Shown here: piece by piece, positions 1 to 7,950 of the stretch
How the letters are laid out: every line of letters begins with the position of its first letter
Numbering within the stretch: the first letter of the stretch is position 1
Assembly: GCA_002483145.1 (NCBI GenBank)
Contig: DLHJ01000016.1
Span: 545,360 to 609,359 of the forward strand
Length of the DNA stretch: 64,000 nt
Source of the DNA: Cellvibrio sp. UBA7671
GTDB lineage: Bacteria; Pseudomonadota; Gammaproteobacteria; Pseudomonadales; Cellvibrionaceae
Direction: 5' to 3'
Notes under the pieces: model-generated
The model's input: the letters and a program-made list of their open reading frames with translations, nothing else
What the model was told of the DNA's origin: nothing
Databases searched by the model: none
Translations under genes and position numbers: made by a program

Positions 1-2
1 GT

Positions 3-350
3 CATACCCCGAGTATGACGACCGATTACGGGCACCCATTGGCAGAATTGCGCGGTCAAACCATCAAGCCCTACACCGATTTGTTGGTGCACGATATGGG
101 TGATGGCCTGGCCGATCGCCTGACCAGCAATGCCGCGCTAAACCGCGAGTGGCGCACGCCGGCGCTCTGGGGCTTGGGTCTGACCGAGGCCGTCAATGGC
201 CACACCCGCTTGTTACACGATGGTCGCGCACGCACTATCAACGAAGCGATTTTGTGGCACGGTGGTGAAGCGAGTGCGAGCCAATCCGCGTACAAAGCGG
301 CGACGGCGGCGCAGCGCAATGATTTGATTAAATTCCTCGAATCCTTGTAA
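3..350 (+). CDS. Di-heme (thiol) oxidoreductase, DUF1111 family, C-terminal part only
   Basis: The reading frame is open from the first bases of the window, so this is the 3' end of a longer gene whose start lies outside. The visible 115 or so residues carry the phrases YTDLLVHDMGDGLAD, REWRTPALWGLG and LLHDGRARTINEAILWHGGEA. These are typical of the C-terminal end of the DUF1111 family of predicted di-heme cytochrome c peroxidase-like oxidoreductases, which are periplasmic. The CxxCH heme motifs normally lie further upstream and are not visible here. A methionine at position 15 is internal to the family domain and is not taken as the start. The gene is followed by a terminator hairpin and is convergent with the DegV gene. 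Family recognition is good; the substrate is unknown. Confidence 0.75.
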   Translation, partial: HTPSMTTDYGHPLAELRGQTIKPYTDLLVHDMGDGLADRLTSNAALNREWRTPALWGLGLTEAVNGHTRLLHDGRARTINEAILWHGGEASASQSAYKAATAAQRNDLIKFLESL

Positions 351-368
351 TTAATTTGTGGCAAAAAA

Positions 369-396
369 AACTCCCGTCAGGCAACTGGCGGGAGTT
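369..396. terminator. Bidirectional hairpin terminator
   Basis: Twelve-base arms (aactcccgtcag / ctggcgggagtt, one G-T wobble) close on a GCAA loop. The hairpin is preceded by a run of A and lies between the convergent di-heme oxidoreductase and DegV genes, so it can serve both strands. Confidence 0.75.
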
Positions 397-434
397 ATTG
401 CTTTTAAATTTTTGTTCTGTACTAACTAAAAAAA

Positions 435-1382
435 TCACACCAAATCTTTATCTGTAGCAAATGACAATGCAAAAGATTTTGGCCCTACATTAATCGCACC
501 GGTCATGCTCATCATCGACAGCATGGTTTTAACGTTGTACTGCTTACAGAATTCACGGAATTCCACGAGGATCGGTTCGTCTTTAATATCTTCCAACAAA
601 CCGCCATAACTCATCGCAACGACTTCGCTAGTCAAACCCTGTTGGATTTGTTTTTTTACATGGGCAAACAATTTTTCCAGCGCACCTAAAAAGCCTTTGC
701 CGGTATCGATTTTATCGGTTGCACCGCGGTGCAATTGCACAATCGGGCGCAGGTTTAATGCGCTTGCCAATTTAAAATTAATCCATGAAATATTGTTGTC
801 GCCTTTGCGCAGATGACGGCGTTCACGCATATAAGACAAATCATTTGGAATTAAGTAGCCGTACACCTGATCGCGCATGTTATCGATTTCGCGAATGGAT
901 TTATTCAGGGGCAAATTATCCACATGGATGCGTTTTACTAATTCATATACCAGCAGCGCGTGGCCGGTAAACATGGACATGGAATCGTACAAGCGAATGC
1001 GGAAAGGTGCGCGGCCTTCAGTTCTTTCCATCTCGCGGAATTTCGGTTCGTTTACCAGAGCCGCTTCAGACACGCGTTTGAATACATCGCTCTTTTTGCT
1101 GTTGATGGTGACGACTTGCACCAAATCGTATTTCGGCAGCAAACGCTCCCTGAGGATATCGGTCATGTCGTTGACGGAGAGTGGATCGGATTGCGCCAAA
1201 CCATAGACATCGCGTGAATGATTTTTGTAAAAATTCAACATGGTTTGAGGATCACGATAATCCAGCTCCTGCCCTTTGGAGTGGTTGATATAAATGGGCA
1301 GCACTTCAATGTTGTGTTGTTGAATAAACTTTGCAGGCAAATCGCAAGTCGAATCTACGGCAATACACGTCCTGGATGACAT
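435..1382 (-). CDS. DegV family protein (fatty-acid-binding fold)
   Basis: This is a 315-residue protein beginning MSSRTCIAVDSTCDLP. The DSTCDLP motif is the N-terminal signature of the DegV fold, and the C-terminal TGAINVGPKSFALSF resembles the family's closing segment. DegV proteins bind a fatty acid between two alpha/beta domains, and some act as acyl-carrying subunits of fatty acid kinases; a kinase partner (FakA-like) is not visible here. The start at 1382 is chosen because GGAG lies about eight bases upstream on the minus strand. The frame stays open for 74 more codons upstream, but that extension (low similarity, many Q/R/K/H) lacks any family feature. The gene is longer than typical DegV proteins (about 280 residues) through insertions in the middle. 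It appears to be a single transcription unit. Confidence 0.8.
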   Translation of the reverse strand: MSSRTCIAVDSTCDLPAKFIQQHNIEVLPIYINHSKGQELDYRDPQTMLNFYKNHSRDVYGLAQSDPLSVNDMTDILRERLLPKYDLVQVVTINSKKSDVFKRVSEAALVNEPKFREMERTEGRAPFRIRLYDSMSMFTGHALLVYELVKRIHVDNLPLNKSIREIDNMRDQVYGYLIPNDLSYMRERRHLRKGDNNISWINFKLASALNLRPIVQLHRGATDKIDTGKGFLGALEKLFAHVKKQIQQGLTSEVVAMSYGGLLEDIKDEPILVEFREFCKQYNVKTMLSMMSMTGAINVGPKSFALSFATDKDLV

Positions 1383-1659
1383 TTTCTTTCTCCACTGGAT
1401 TACAGCATTGTTGTAAGAATGGTTGGCGCCCTCCTTGGCATGTTGGTCCTTGTCGCTCCCGCTGTGTTTTTTGGTATACAGCCGTTGAGCAGATGGTGCC
1501 AGTATCGATCTTGGGACGATAAAGCAGTAGTCGCATAAATCACCGCGCTTTGTGAGGAATCGCGGAAGTTGTTGTGCGGTCAGGACGACAAGCGTGTAAG
1601 CCATGGCTTACAAAAGGTGGGCGGAAATCTGCAAAACGGTTATAAGTGAAGGAGGCTTT

Positions 1660-3069
1660 TTAACTGCTGATGGGAAGAATGGGTAGGCAGACGCTAAAAC
1701 GCGCACCACCAAGTTCCGAGCGGTGGATGCTGATGTTGCCCTCGTAGCTGCGCACAATTTCGGCGGCGACGGCAAGGCCAATGCCCTGCCCGGGAATGGT
1801 GGTATCCAGCCGCTGGCCGCGCTCCAGAATCCGCTCAGTCTGATCGTCGGGAACACCGGGGCCGTCGTCTTCAATATCAATGCGCAGTTGGGTATCTTCA
1901 ACGAACGAGCGCACGCGAACTTGTTTATTGCCGTATTTAAAGGCGTTTTCCAGCATATTGCCGAATAATTCCATTACATCCTGTTCATCGCCTGCAACTA
2001 TCGAGTTGGGCGCCAAATCCAGTTCCTGCTCCATGTGTTTATGTGCATAGACTTTCTGCAGTGCGGCAAATAGCCGCTGCGCGATGGGCTCAAGGCGGGT
2101 ACGACGGAAGGTGCCTTTTTGCTGGCTGGAGACCGCTCGCTGCAATTGGTAAGTCACGACCTGGTTCATGCGCGCCACCTGTTCGCTGGCAATTTGCTGC
2201 AGCTCGCCGTCGGATTCCACACCTTCAACCAGCTTGCTTTGCAACACGGCCAGCGGTGTTTTCAGGCTGTGGGCGAGGTCGGCCAAGCTGTTGCGGTAAC
2301 GCTGGCGCAAGGCCTGTTCGCGCTCCAATACCTGGTTGAGGTTATCGACAATTTTTTGTAGTTCTCTGGGGTGTTCGCCAGCGATATTGCTGGTGTCGCC
2401 GCTCTGCATCGCTTTTAGCGCCTGTGCCAATTTCCCCAGCGGGCGAAGGCCCCAGCGCAGGATCAGCGTTTGCGCGATCAATAAAAAAATCCCTGCCGCG
2501 CCCAGCCAGCGCCAGAGTTCATTGCGGTAGGCTTTGAGTTCGGCGGTGTATTCATCGGCACTGTGCGCAACAACAAAGTGGAATGGAGTGGGGGTGCCGC
2601 GTGCATCTTCCCACTTGACCGTGTAGCGCGCGATAAAGTGCAGGTTGCCGCCCAGCAGTTTCTCGCTGAACAGCATTTTGCCGGGGGTGTTGCTTTTGGC
2701 GATGCGTTTGTAGTCCGGCGGGTCGCTCAGGGCTGCCGAGTTGGAACGCCAGACCAGCTTGGATTGGTTGTCGAAAATGTAGCTATAGAGTCCGGAATTG
2801 GGATGTTCAAAGTCGGCGTCGCTGAGGGTGACGGGCATGCGCAGACTGTGGATTTTCTCGTTTTTGGTGATGGGTTCAGCCACGCTCATTAATAGGTTGA
2901 CGTGGCCGCGCAAGCGCGAACGCTCGGCCACCTCCAAACTGTTTTCAAACGCGCGGTCAAGGAAGAAGCCGGTCAGCCCCAAAAACAGTGGCAGCAGCAG
3001 CGCCGATGCCAGCAGCAGGCGCGAGGCAATCGACGAGAAGCGGGCGATCACGGGCTTACTGCTTATCAA
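1660..3069 (-). CDS. PhoQ-like sensor histidine kinase
   Basis: This 469-residue inner-membrane histidine kinase has a first membrane segment at about residues 17-37, a periplasmic sensor region to about 182, and a second membrane segment at about 185-206. A HAMP-like linker follows. The phosphoacceptor is His267 in AHSLKTPLAVLQ. An ATPase domain carries the N box (MLENAFKYG) and G boxes (IEDDGPGVPDD, GQGIGLAVA). The layout and periplasmic region resemble PhoQ-type kinases, which sense divalent cations, low pH or cationic peptides in enterics; the ligand here is unknown. The start overlaps the end of the upstream response-regulator gene by 14 bases, so translation is probably coupled. The partner is the adjacent regulator. 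Confidence 0.85.
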   Translation of the reverse strand: MISSKPVIARFSSIASRLLLASALLLPLFLGLTGFFLDRAFENSLEVAERSRLRGHVNLLMSVAEPITKNEKIHSLRMPVTLSDADFEHPNSGLYSYIFDNQSKLVWRSNSAALSDPPDYKRIAKSNTPGKMLFSEKLLGGNLHFIARYTVKWEDARGTPTPFHFVVAHSADEYTAELKAYRNELWRWLGAAGIFLLIAQTLILRWGLRPLGKLAQALKAMQSGDTSNIAGEHPRELQKIVDNLNQVLEREQALRQRYRNSLADLAHSLKTPLAVLQSKLVEGVESDGELQQIASEQVARMNQVVTYQLQRAVSSQQKGTFRRTRLEPIAQRLFAALQKVYAHKHMEQELDLAPNSIVAGDEQDVMELFGNMLENAFKYGNKQVRVRSFVEDTQLRIDIEDDGPGVPDDQTERILERGQRLDTTIPGQGIGLAVAAEIVRSYEGNISIHRSELGGARFSVCLPILPISS

Positions 3070-3733
3070 GGTTGAACCGGTAGCCGAGGCCGCGCTGTGT
3101 GCTGATCAAATTCAAGCTGCCATCCGGATCGAGTTTTTTACGCAAACGGCCGACAAATACTTCGATCACGTTGCTATCGCGGTCGTAATCCTGCGCATAT
3201 AGGTGTTCAGTCAGCTCGCTTTTGGAGATGTTCTTACCAGCGTGTAGGGCGAGATAGGTGAGGGTGTTGTACTCAAAGCTGGTGAGTTCAACTTCGGTTT
3301 CATCGCGGTGCACACGTTTGGCGCTGGTATCAATCGTGATGGGTCCGTAGCGCAAGACTGAGGAGGCATGGCCGCTGGCGCGACGCAACAGAGCATGGAT
3401 GCGCGCGCGCAACTCTTCCGGGTGGAAGGGTTTGGTCAGGTAATCGTCGGCACCGGCTTCCAGGCCACTAACTTTGTCCTGCCAATTGCCGCGTGCGGTC
3501 AGAATCAAAATGGGGAAGTTGCGCTCTTTGGCGCGCAGTTCGCGGATCAGTTGAGTGCCGTCTAGCAGCGGTAGCCCCAAGTCGATGATCGCCAGATCGT
3601 AGTCATATTCGCTGCCGAGGAACAGGCCTTCGCGGCCATCGGCGGCGGCATCACAGGCATATTTTTCGGTGGCCATCAGGCTGAGAATTTGTTCGCGCAG
3701 GGGTTTTTCATCTTCAACGATCAAAATACGCAT
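3056..3733 (-). CDS. PhoP/OmpR-family response regulator
   Basis: The protein has 225 residues: an N-terminal receiver domain (acidic pocket VEDE, phosphoacceptor Asp51 in IIDLGLPLLDG, conserved Lys in YLTKPF) followed by an OmpR/PhoB winged-helix DNA-binding domain (VELTSFEYNTL, NVIEVFVGRLRKKLD, RGLGYRF). Such regulators bind direct-repeat promoter sites once phosphorylated by their kinase, here the overlapping PhoQ-like gene downstream. The upstream PepSY gene ends 56 bases before this start and probably belongs to the same operon. The targets are not known; the gene order PepSY-regulator-kinase suggests control of an envelope stress or cation response. Confidence 0.9.
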   Translation of the reverse strand: MRILIVEDEKPLREQILSLMATEKYACDAAADGREGLFLGSEYDYDLAIIDLGLPLLDGTQLIRELRAKERNFPILILTARGNWQDKVSGLEAGADDYLTKPFHPEELRARIHALLRRASGHASSVLRYGPITIDTSAKRVHRDETEVELTSFEYNTLTYLALHAGKNISKSELTEHLYAQDYDRDSNVIEVFVGRLRKKLDPDGSLNLISTQRGLGYRFNLDKQ

Positions 3734-3789
3734 GGATCGGTCCTGGATTTATTGATGGATTAAGTGCAGTGGTTAAATCGAGAGAATTA

Positions 3790-4167
3790 CTAGTGGTTGA
3801 GCAATTGACCAGTTTGGCCATCGACATTAATAACGCGCATGCGCCCGGCGTTGAGTACTTTAACACCATAGACCACGCGGGTATCGTCTTGCTGCGTATT
3901 GACGCTCATGACTTGTCCACCCACTTTGTTGCGCACCAATTCGGCGGCTTCAGCGGGCGAGAGTTTGGGTTCCGGGGCAGTCGGGGCAATGGTATCAGTA
4001 TCGATCAGGCTGTTATCTGGTTCACTGGAGGGAAGCCCCATGTCACTGCCGATCAAGTCATTGGACTGGGCAATACCCAGTTGGCAGCTCAATAGCAGCG
4101 TTGCCAACAAAAGGAATGTTTGCAGAAAAGGGCCGGGGCGCACGCGGAAGGTTTTTGAGTACAGCAT
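3790..4167 (-). CDS. Secreted PepSY-domain protein
   Basis: This small exported protein (125 residues from the chosen ATG) has a hydrophobic signal segment (LLLATLLLSCQLGIAQS) and an Asp/Ser/Pro-rich spacer. It ends in one PepSY-like domain (LSPAEAAELVRNKVGGQVMS ... VYGVKVLNAGRMRVINVDGQTGQLL). PepSY domains are small periplasmic folds proposed to inhibit proteases or modulate sensors. Genes of this kind often accompany PhoPQ-like pairs and may feed back on the kinase; that role is inferred from position. An in-frame ATG nine codons upstream exists, but the chosen start has a GGA at a suitable distance. It is the first gene of the presumed PepSY-regulator-kinase operon. Confidence 0.75.
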   Translation of the reverse strand: MLYSKTFRVRPGPFLQTFLLLATLLLSCQLGIAQSNDLIGSDMGLPSSEPDNSLIDTDTIAPTAPEPKLSPAEAAELVRNKVGGQVMSVNTQQDDTRVVYGVKVLNAGRMRVINVDGQTGQLLNH

Positions 4168-4228
4168 GACAAATTCCAACAAGAAGGCATTCAAATAAAT
4201 TCTACGCCTTCACTATCGCCCGTGTTTT

Positions 4229-4253
4229 GGCAAAGGTCAATTTGACCTTTGCC
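4229..4253. repeat. Perfect 11-bp inverted repeat, possible terminator or operator
   Basis: GGCAAAGGTCA and TGACCTTTGCC are separated by three bases. The repeat lies between the end of the glycine-zipper gene (4268) and the start of the PepSY operon, both on the minus strand. It has no T tract on either side, so it could be a factor-assisted terminator or a protein-binding dyad. Confidence 0.5.
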
Positions 4254-4267
4254 AATTCGTTGAGTGA

Positions 4268-4828
4268 TTAATGACGGCCTCTCACATGCACAATGCGGGC
4301 GCCGGGGTGATGACGGGTTTCTGTGTGATAGATACGGTCATCGTAGGCGTAGGTCACATCATAACCGACTAGCTGGCGTTCATATTCGGTGCGGTAACGC
4401 GTGTTGCAGACCTCGCGGTCTTCATAGCGCGTTACACGGCGGCTGCCGCCAGCAACATCGTTGCCAATGGCTGCACCAATTAGGCCACCGGCAGCAGTTG
4501 CGTGGTTGCTGCGGCCAACTTCATGGCCAATCGCCGCACCGATCAAGCCACCCACTACGGTGCCTTTAAAAGAATCGCCGCCGCGTTGACGCTCGCTGTA
4601 GGCCACCGTTTCGACATGGCAGGAATCCATGGGTACTTCTACAGCGACGGTGCGGTAAATCGGTCTGCTCGACACCACGCGCGCATATTCGGTGTACTCA
4701 ACCACGTGGTAAGAATGGCGATGGTGGTCGTGGTGTTTGTGCTTATGGTGACGGTCGCGATCAGCCAGGGCGTTGTTAGCCAGCAACAGGCTGCTGGCCA
4801 GGGTGCTGATTAATAACAGGCTTTTCAT
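4268..4828 (-). CDS. Glycine-zipper 2TM-domain envelope protein
   Basis: The protein has 186 residues and starts MKSLLLISTLASSLLLANNALA, a signal peptide with an ALA cleavage site. A very His-rich stretch (RDRHHKHKHHDHHRH) follows. After a middle region come two near-identical glycine-zipper units (GGLIGAAIGHEVGRS and GGLIGAAIGNDVAGG), the hallmark of the 2TM glycine-zipper family. Members are outer-membrane or periplasmic proteins (SlyB/Rcp-like). The His cluster suggests metal binding, an inference. The start is set at the ATG that begins the signal peptide; a 40-codon upstream extension is open but unlikely. Transcription would be monocistronic. It sits directly upstream (in transcription) of the PepSY-two-component operon, and many glycine-zipper genes are envelope-stress regulated. 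Confidence 0.8.
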   Translation of the reverse strand: MKSLLLISTLASSLLLANNALADRDRHHKHKHHDHHRHSYHVVEYTEYARVVSSRPIYRTVAVEVPMDSCHVETVAYSERQRGGDSFKGTVVGGLIGAAIGHEVGRSNHATAAGGLIGAAIGNDVAGGSRRVTRYEDREVCNTRYRTEYERQLVGYDVTYAYDDRIYHTETRHHPGARIVHVRGRH

Positions 4829-5072
4829 GATGTATATCTCGTATGGTTGATGGTGACTCCCGGTTGGTTGGGAGTGGAACCAGACTAAGCCTTTTAAGAT
4901 GAACGAAAACTGAAATGTCACCGAGCAATCTTGTGCGTTCCGTCGCAATCCGGATAAACCGCGTTAAAGAGTCTGAATCGCGGAAATAAAGCCAGCTTCA
5001 GCGCCAAAAGTGTGCGCAACTCGGGTTATAATCGCGGCCATTTTTTCTGAATTGCCCGCAACAGGTTGTTTC

Positions 5073-6335
5073 ATGTCTGAATTGAACGTTAAAGAGTACA
5101 TGGCCGAGCTTGGCCGCAAAGCGCGTATCGCCTCCCGTGTGATCGCTGCTGCCCCCACTGCATTGAAAAACAAAGCGCTGTTGGCGATTGCCAATGAATT
5201 GGATAAATCGCGTATTACGCTGGTGTCGGAAAATCAAAAGGACCTTGCAGCTGGCAAAGCAAATGGCCTAGATGCCGCCATGCTCGACCGCTTGGCTGTT
5301 AAGCCAGCGACGATCGACGGCATGATTGAAGGCTTGCGCCAGGTCGCGGCGCTCGCTGATCCCTGCGGTGAAATCACCGGTATGAGCTATCGCCCGAGCG
5401 GCATCCAGGTGGGCAAAATGCGCGTGCCTTTGGGGGTGGTGGGGATCATTTACGAATCGCGCCCCAACGTGACTATCGATGCGGCGAGTCTGTGCTTAAA
5501 ATCCGGTAACGCGGCAATTTTGCGTGGCGGCAGTGAGGCTATCCATTCCAATCGTGCCATCGCCAATTGTTTGCAAGCTGGTCTGAAAGCGGCTGGTTTA
5601 CCTGCCGATGTGGTGCAAGTGGTGGAAACCACAGACCGCGCAGCTGTGGGTGAGTTGATCACCATGCCGCAATTTGTGGATGTGATTGTTCCTCGCGGTG
5701 GTAAAGGCTTGATCGAACGTATCAGCACTGATGCAAAAGTACCGGTGATCAAACACCTCGATGGTATTTGCCATGTGTACATTGACGATAAGGCGGATCT
5801 CGACAAAGCCTTCACCATTTCCATGAACGCCAAGACCCATCGCTACGGTGTGTGCAATGCGATGGAAACCTTGCTGGTGCATGAGCAAGTTGCCGCGCAA
5901 ATTCTGCCGCGCCTCGCTGCGGCTTACGCTGAAAAAGGTGTTGAGCTGCGCGGCGATGAAAAGACCCGCGATCTGATCAGTGCCAATGTGGCGACTGAAG
6001 AAGATTGGGCGACCGAATATCTCGCGCCAATTTTGTCGATCAAAATTGTGTCCGGTTTGGATGAAGCCATCGCGCATATCAACCAATACAGTTCGCAACA
6101 TACCGATGCAATTGTCAGTGAAGACTACACCCGCGCGCGCCGCTTTATTACCGAGGTAGATTCAGCGTCGGTAATGGTCAATGCCTCAACCCGTTTTGCT
6201 GATGGTTTTGAATACGGTTTGGGCGCTGAAATTGGGATCTCCACCGACAAAATCCATGCGCGCGGCCCGGTTGGTCTTGAAGGCCTGACCTCGCAAAAAT
6301 GGGTGGTGTTTGGCGATGGACACATCCGTGCGTAA
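5073..6335 (+). CDS. proA: Glutamate-5-semialdehyde dehydrogenase (gamma-glutamyl phosphate reductase)
   Basis: This 420-residue cytoplasmic enzyme catalyses the second step of proline synthesis, the NADPH-dependent reduction of gamma-glutamyl phosphate to glutamate semialdehyde. Recognisable ProA segments include [46 protein letters not shown] and the catalytic-cysteine region [16 protein letters not shown]. The end is [22 protein letters not shown]. The ATG at 5073 gives the usual family length (E. coli 417); an earlier in-frame ATG at 5010 would add 21 residues without homology. The gene begins the proA-nadD-rsfS-rlmH run, and nadD follows after six bases, implying cotranscription. The partner proB is not in the window. 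Confidence 0.97.
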   Translation: MSELNVKEYMAELGRKARIASRVIAAAPTALKNKALLAIANELDKSRITLVSENQKDLAAGKANGLDAAMLDRLAVKPATIDGMIEGLRQVAALADPCGEITGMSYRPSGIQVGKMRVPLGVVGIIYESRPNVTIDAASLCLKSGNAAILRGGSEAIHSNRAIANCLQAGLKAAGLPADVVQVVETTDRAAVGELITMPQFVDVIVPRGGKGLIERISTDAKVPVIKHLDGICHVYIDDKADLDKAFTISMNAKTHRYGVCNAMETLLVHEQVAAQILPRLAAAYAEKGVELRGDEKTRDLISANVATEEDWATEYLAPILSIKIVSGLDEAIAHINQYSSQHTDAIVSEDYTRARRFITEVDSASVMVNASTRFADGFEYGLGAEIGISTDKIHARGPVGLEGLTSQKWVVFGDGHIRA

Positions 6336-6341
6336 CCCCTC

Positions 6342-6977
6342 ATGCGCAAGCGCATAGGTATTTTCGGCGGTACGTTTGATCCGATCCATATCGGACACTT
6401 GCGCATCGCACTGGAAATAAAACAACAGCTGCAATTGGATGAAATGCATTTGCTGCCGTGTTATTTGCCTCCGCATCGTCCAACACCCGGGGCGAGTGCA
6501 AGCCAGCGCGTGGACATGCTGGAGATAGCGTTGCAAAGCTGCACGGAATTGCGAATAGATAAGCGCGAATTGCAGCGCGATAAACCTTCCTATACTTACG
6601 ACACCCTGCATGAATTGCGTGCTGAAGTAGGCGAACACAACAGTTTGTGTTTGTGTATGGGAATGGACAGTTTTGCGACGCTCGATACCTGGCATAACTG
6701 GATGCAATTGTTGCAGTTGGCACATATCGTAGTCGTTGCGCGTCCGGGTTGGTTTTTGCCGGAGTCGGGAGCAGTGGCCGATTTGTTGCAATCCAATCGC
6801 GCTGATAGCACGGTGATTTCGCAAAAGTCAGCGGGTGCGATTGTGTTGTTGGAGCAGCGGTTACTGCCCATCTCCGCTACTGATATTCGCGCGCAAATTC
6901 ACGCCGGAAATTCGCCGCAGTTTTTGGTCCCCGATGGAGTGTGGAATTACATTCGCAGCAATGGTCTTTATCAATAA
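6342..6977 (+). CDS. nadD: Nicotinate-nucleotide adenylyltransferase
   Basis: The enzyme (211 residues) transfers AMP from ATP to nicotinate mononucleotide, giving deamido-NAD in NAD synthesis. The nucleotidyltransferase motif GIFGGTFDPIHIGHLR occupies residues 6-21. The C-terminal signature ISATDIRAQIH and a final WNYIRSNGLY match NadD proteins, whose usual length is about 210-220. It starts six bases after proA and precedes rsfS, the conserved gammaproteobacterial order. Cytoplasmic and essential in most bacteria. Confidence 0.97.
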   Translation: MRKRIGIFGGTFDPIHIGHLRIALEIKQQLQLDEMHLLPCYLPPHRPTPGASASQRVDMLEIALQSCTELRIDKRELQRDKPSYTYDTLHELRAEVGEHNSLCLCMGMDSFATLDTWHNWMQLLQLAHIVVVARPGWFLPESGAVADLLQSNRADSTVISQKSAGAIVLLEQRLLPISATDIRAQIHAGNSPQFLVPDGVWNYIRSNGLYQ

Positions 6978-7040
6978 GCCGCGCTCTTGATTAATCTTTT
7001 TTACATTTTATTTTTGAATTTTTTATTAATAGGTAACTGA

Positions 7041-7388
7041 ATGTCAGATTTAAACAAAGCGATCATTAACGCCCTTGAAAACCTCAAAGGCAAAGACATA
7101 GTGACGCTCGATGTGCACGAACTCACCGATGTGATGGACACCCTGATTATTGCCAGCGGTACCTCCAGCCGTCACTCGCGTTCATTAGCTGAAAACTTGG
7201 TGGAAGAAACCAAAAAAGCCGGCTTTCGCGCTTTGGGCATTGAAGGTTTGGAAACCGGTGATTGGGTTTTGGTGGACTACGGCGATACAGTGGTGCATGT
7301 GATGCAACAGGAGGCGCGTGATTATTACGAGTTGGAAAAACTCTGGTCGATGAAACCGGCCAATCGTGACAAACCCATTAGCGGTTGA
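7041..7388 (+). CDS. rsfS: Ribosome silencing factor RsfS
   Basis: This 115-residue protein binds uL14 on the large ribosomal subunit and blocks subunit joining in starvation or stationary phase. Family features are the DIVTLDVHELTDVMDTLIIASGTSSRH block, the GLETGDWVLVDYGDTVVHVM block and the tail DYYELEKLW. Length is close to the E. coli protein. It lies between nadD and rlmH, 12 bases before rlmH, as in many Proteobacteria, which links it to a ribosome-related operon. Confidence 0.96.
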   Translation: MSDLNKAIINALENLKGKDIVTLDVHELTDVMDTLIIASGTSSRHSRSLAENLVEETKKAGFRALGIEGLETGDWVLVDYGDTVVHVMQQEARDYYELEKLWSMKPANRDKPISG

Positions 7389-7400
7389 TAAATAGTCGCT

Positions 7401-7877
7401 ATGCGCATTCGCATTATCGCTGTTGGCACTAAAATGCCCGACTGGGTTGAAGCTGGCTATGCGGAATACGCCAAACGTATGCCGCGCGATGTCACGGTAG
7501 AAATGGTGGAATTGCCGCTCGCCCAGCGCAGTAAAAATAGCGATATTGCCAAGGTGATGGAAAAAGAAGGCGAGGCCATGCTCGCGGTGATTGAAAAAGG
7601 CGGCAAAGACGAACAAGTGATTGCACTTGAGGTCAAAGGCAAGCCTTGGAGCACCGAACAGCTCGCGGAAAATCTCGCGGGCTGGAAAATGAGTGGATCA
7701 AATTATTCATTGCTGATCGGTGGCCCTGATGGTTTGGCGCCGGCGTGCTTGGCGCTGGCAACAATAAAGTGGTCGCTCTCACCGCTCACCTTACCTCATC
7801 CTTTGGTGCGCATTTTGGTGATCGAGCAACTTTATCGAGCCTGTACGATTTTGCAAAATCATCCATATCACAAATAA
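7401..7877 (+). CDS. rlmH: 23S rRNA pseudouridine-1915 N3-methyltransferase
   Basis: This 158-residue SPOUT-fold methyltransferase modifies pseudouridine 1915 in helix 69 of 23S rRNA, using S-adenosylmethionine on assembled 70S ribosomes. The SAM-binding knot region is visible as [11 protein letters not shown], and the C-terminal signature [15 protein letters not shown] ending NHPYHK is characteristic. Length matches the family (E. coli 155). The gene lies 12 bases behind rsfS and about 70 bases ahead of mrdA, so it may be read together with the cell-wall genes. Confidence 0.97.
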   Translation: MRIRIIAVGTKMPDWVEAGYAEYAKRMPRDVTVEMVELPLAQRSKNSDIAKVMEKEGEAMLAVIEKGGKDEQVIALEVKGKPWSTEQLAENLAGWKMSGSNYSLLIGGPDGLAPACLALATIKWSLSPLTLPHPLVRILVIEQLYRACTILQNHPYHK

Positions 7878-7950
7878 TGATATCGCCAAGGCCAGGTTAA
7901 AAAACCTACAACACTATCAACCTTGATTTATACGAGTTCCCGACCCGAAC

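Noticed and set aside
1383..1604. A 74-codon upstream extension of the DegV reading frame
   Set aside because: No DegV-like residues, and a good GGAG site stands directly ahead of the ATG at 1382.
4829..4948. A 40-codon N-terminal extension of the glycine-zipper protein
   Set aside because: The internal ATG at 4828 begins a textbook signal peptide, which the extension would bury.
5010..5072. Earlier ATG for proA
   Set aside because: Adds 21 residues without homology; family length fits the ATG at 5073.
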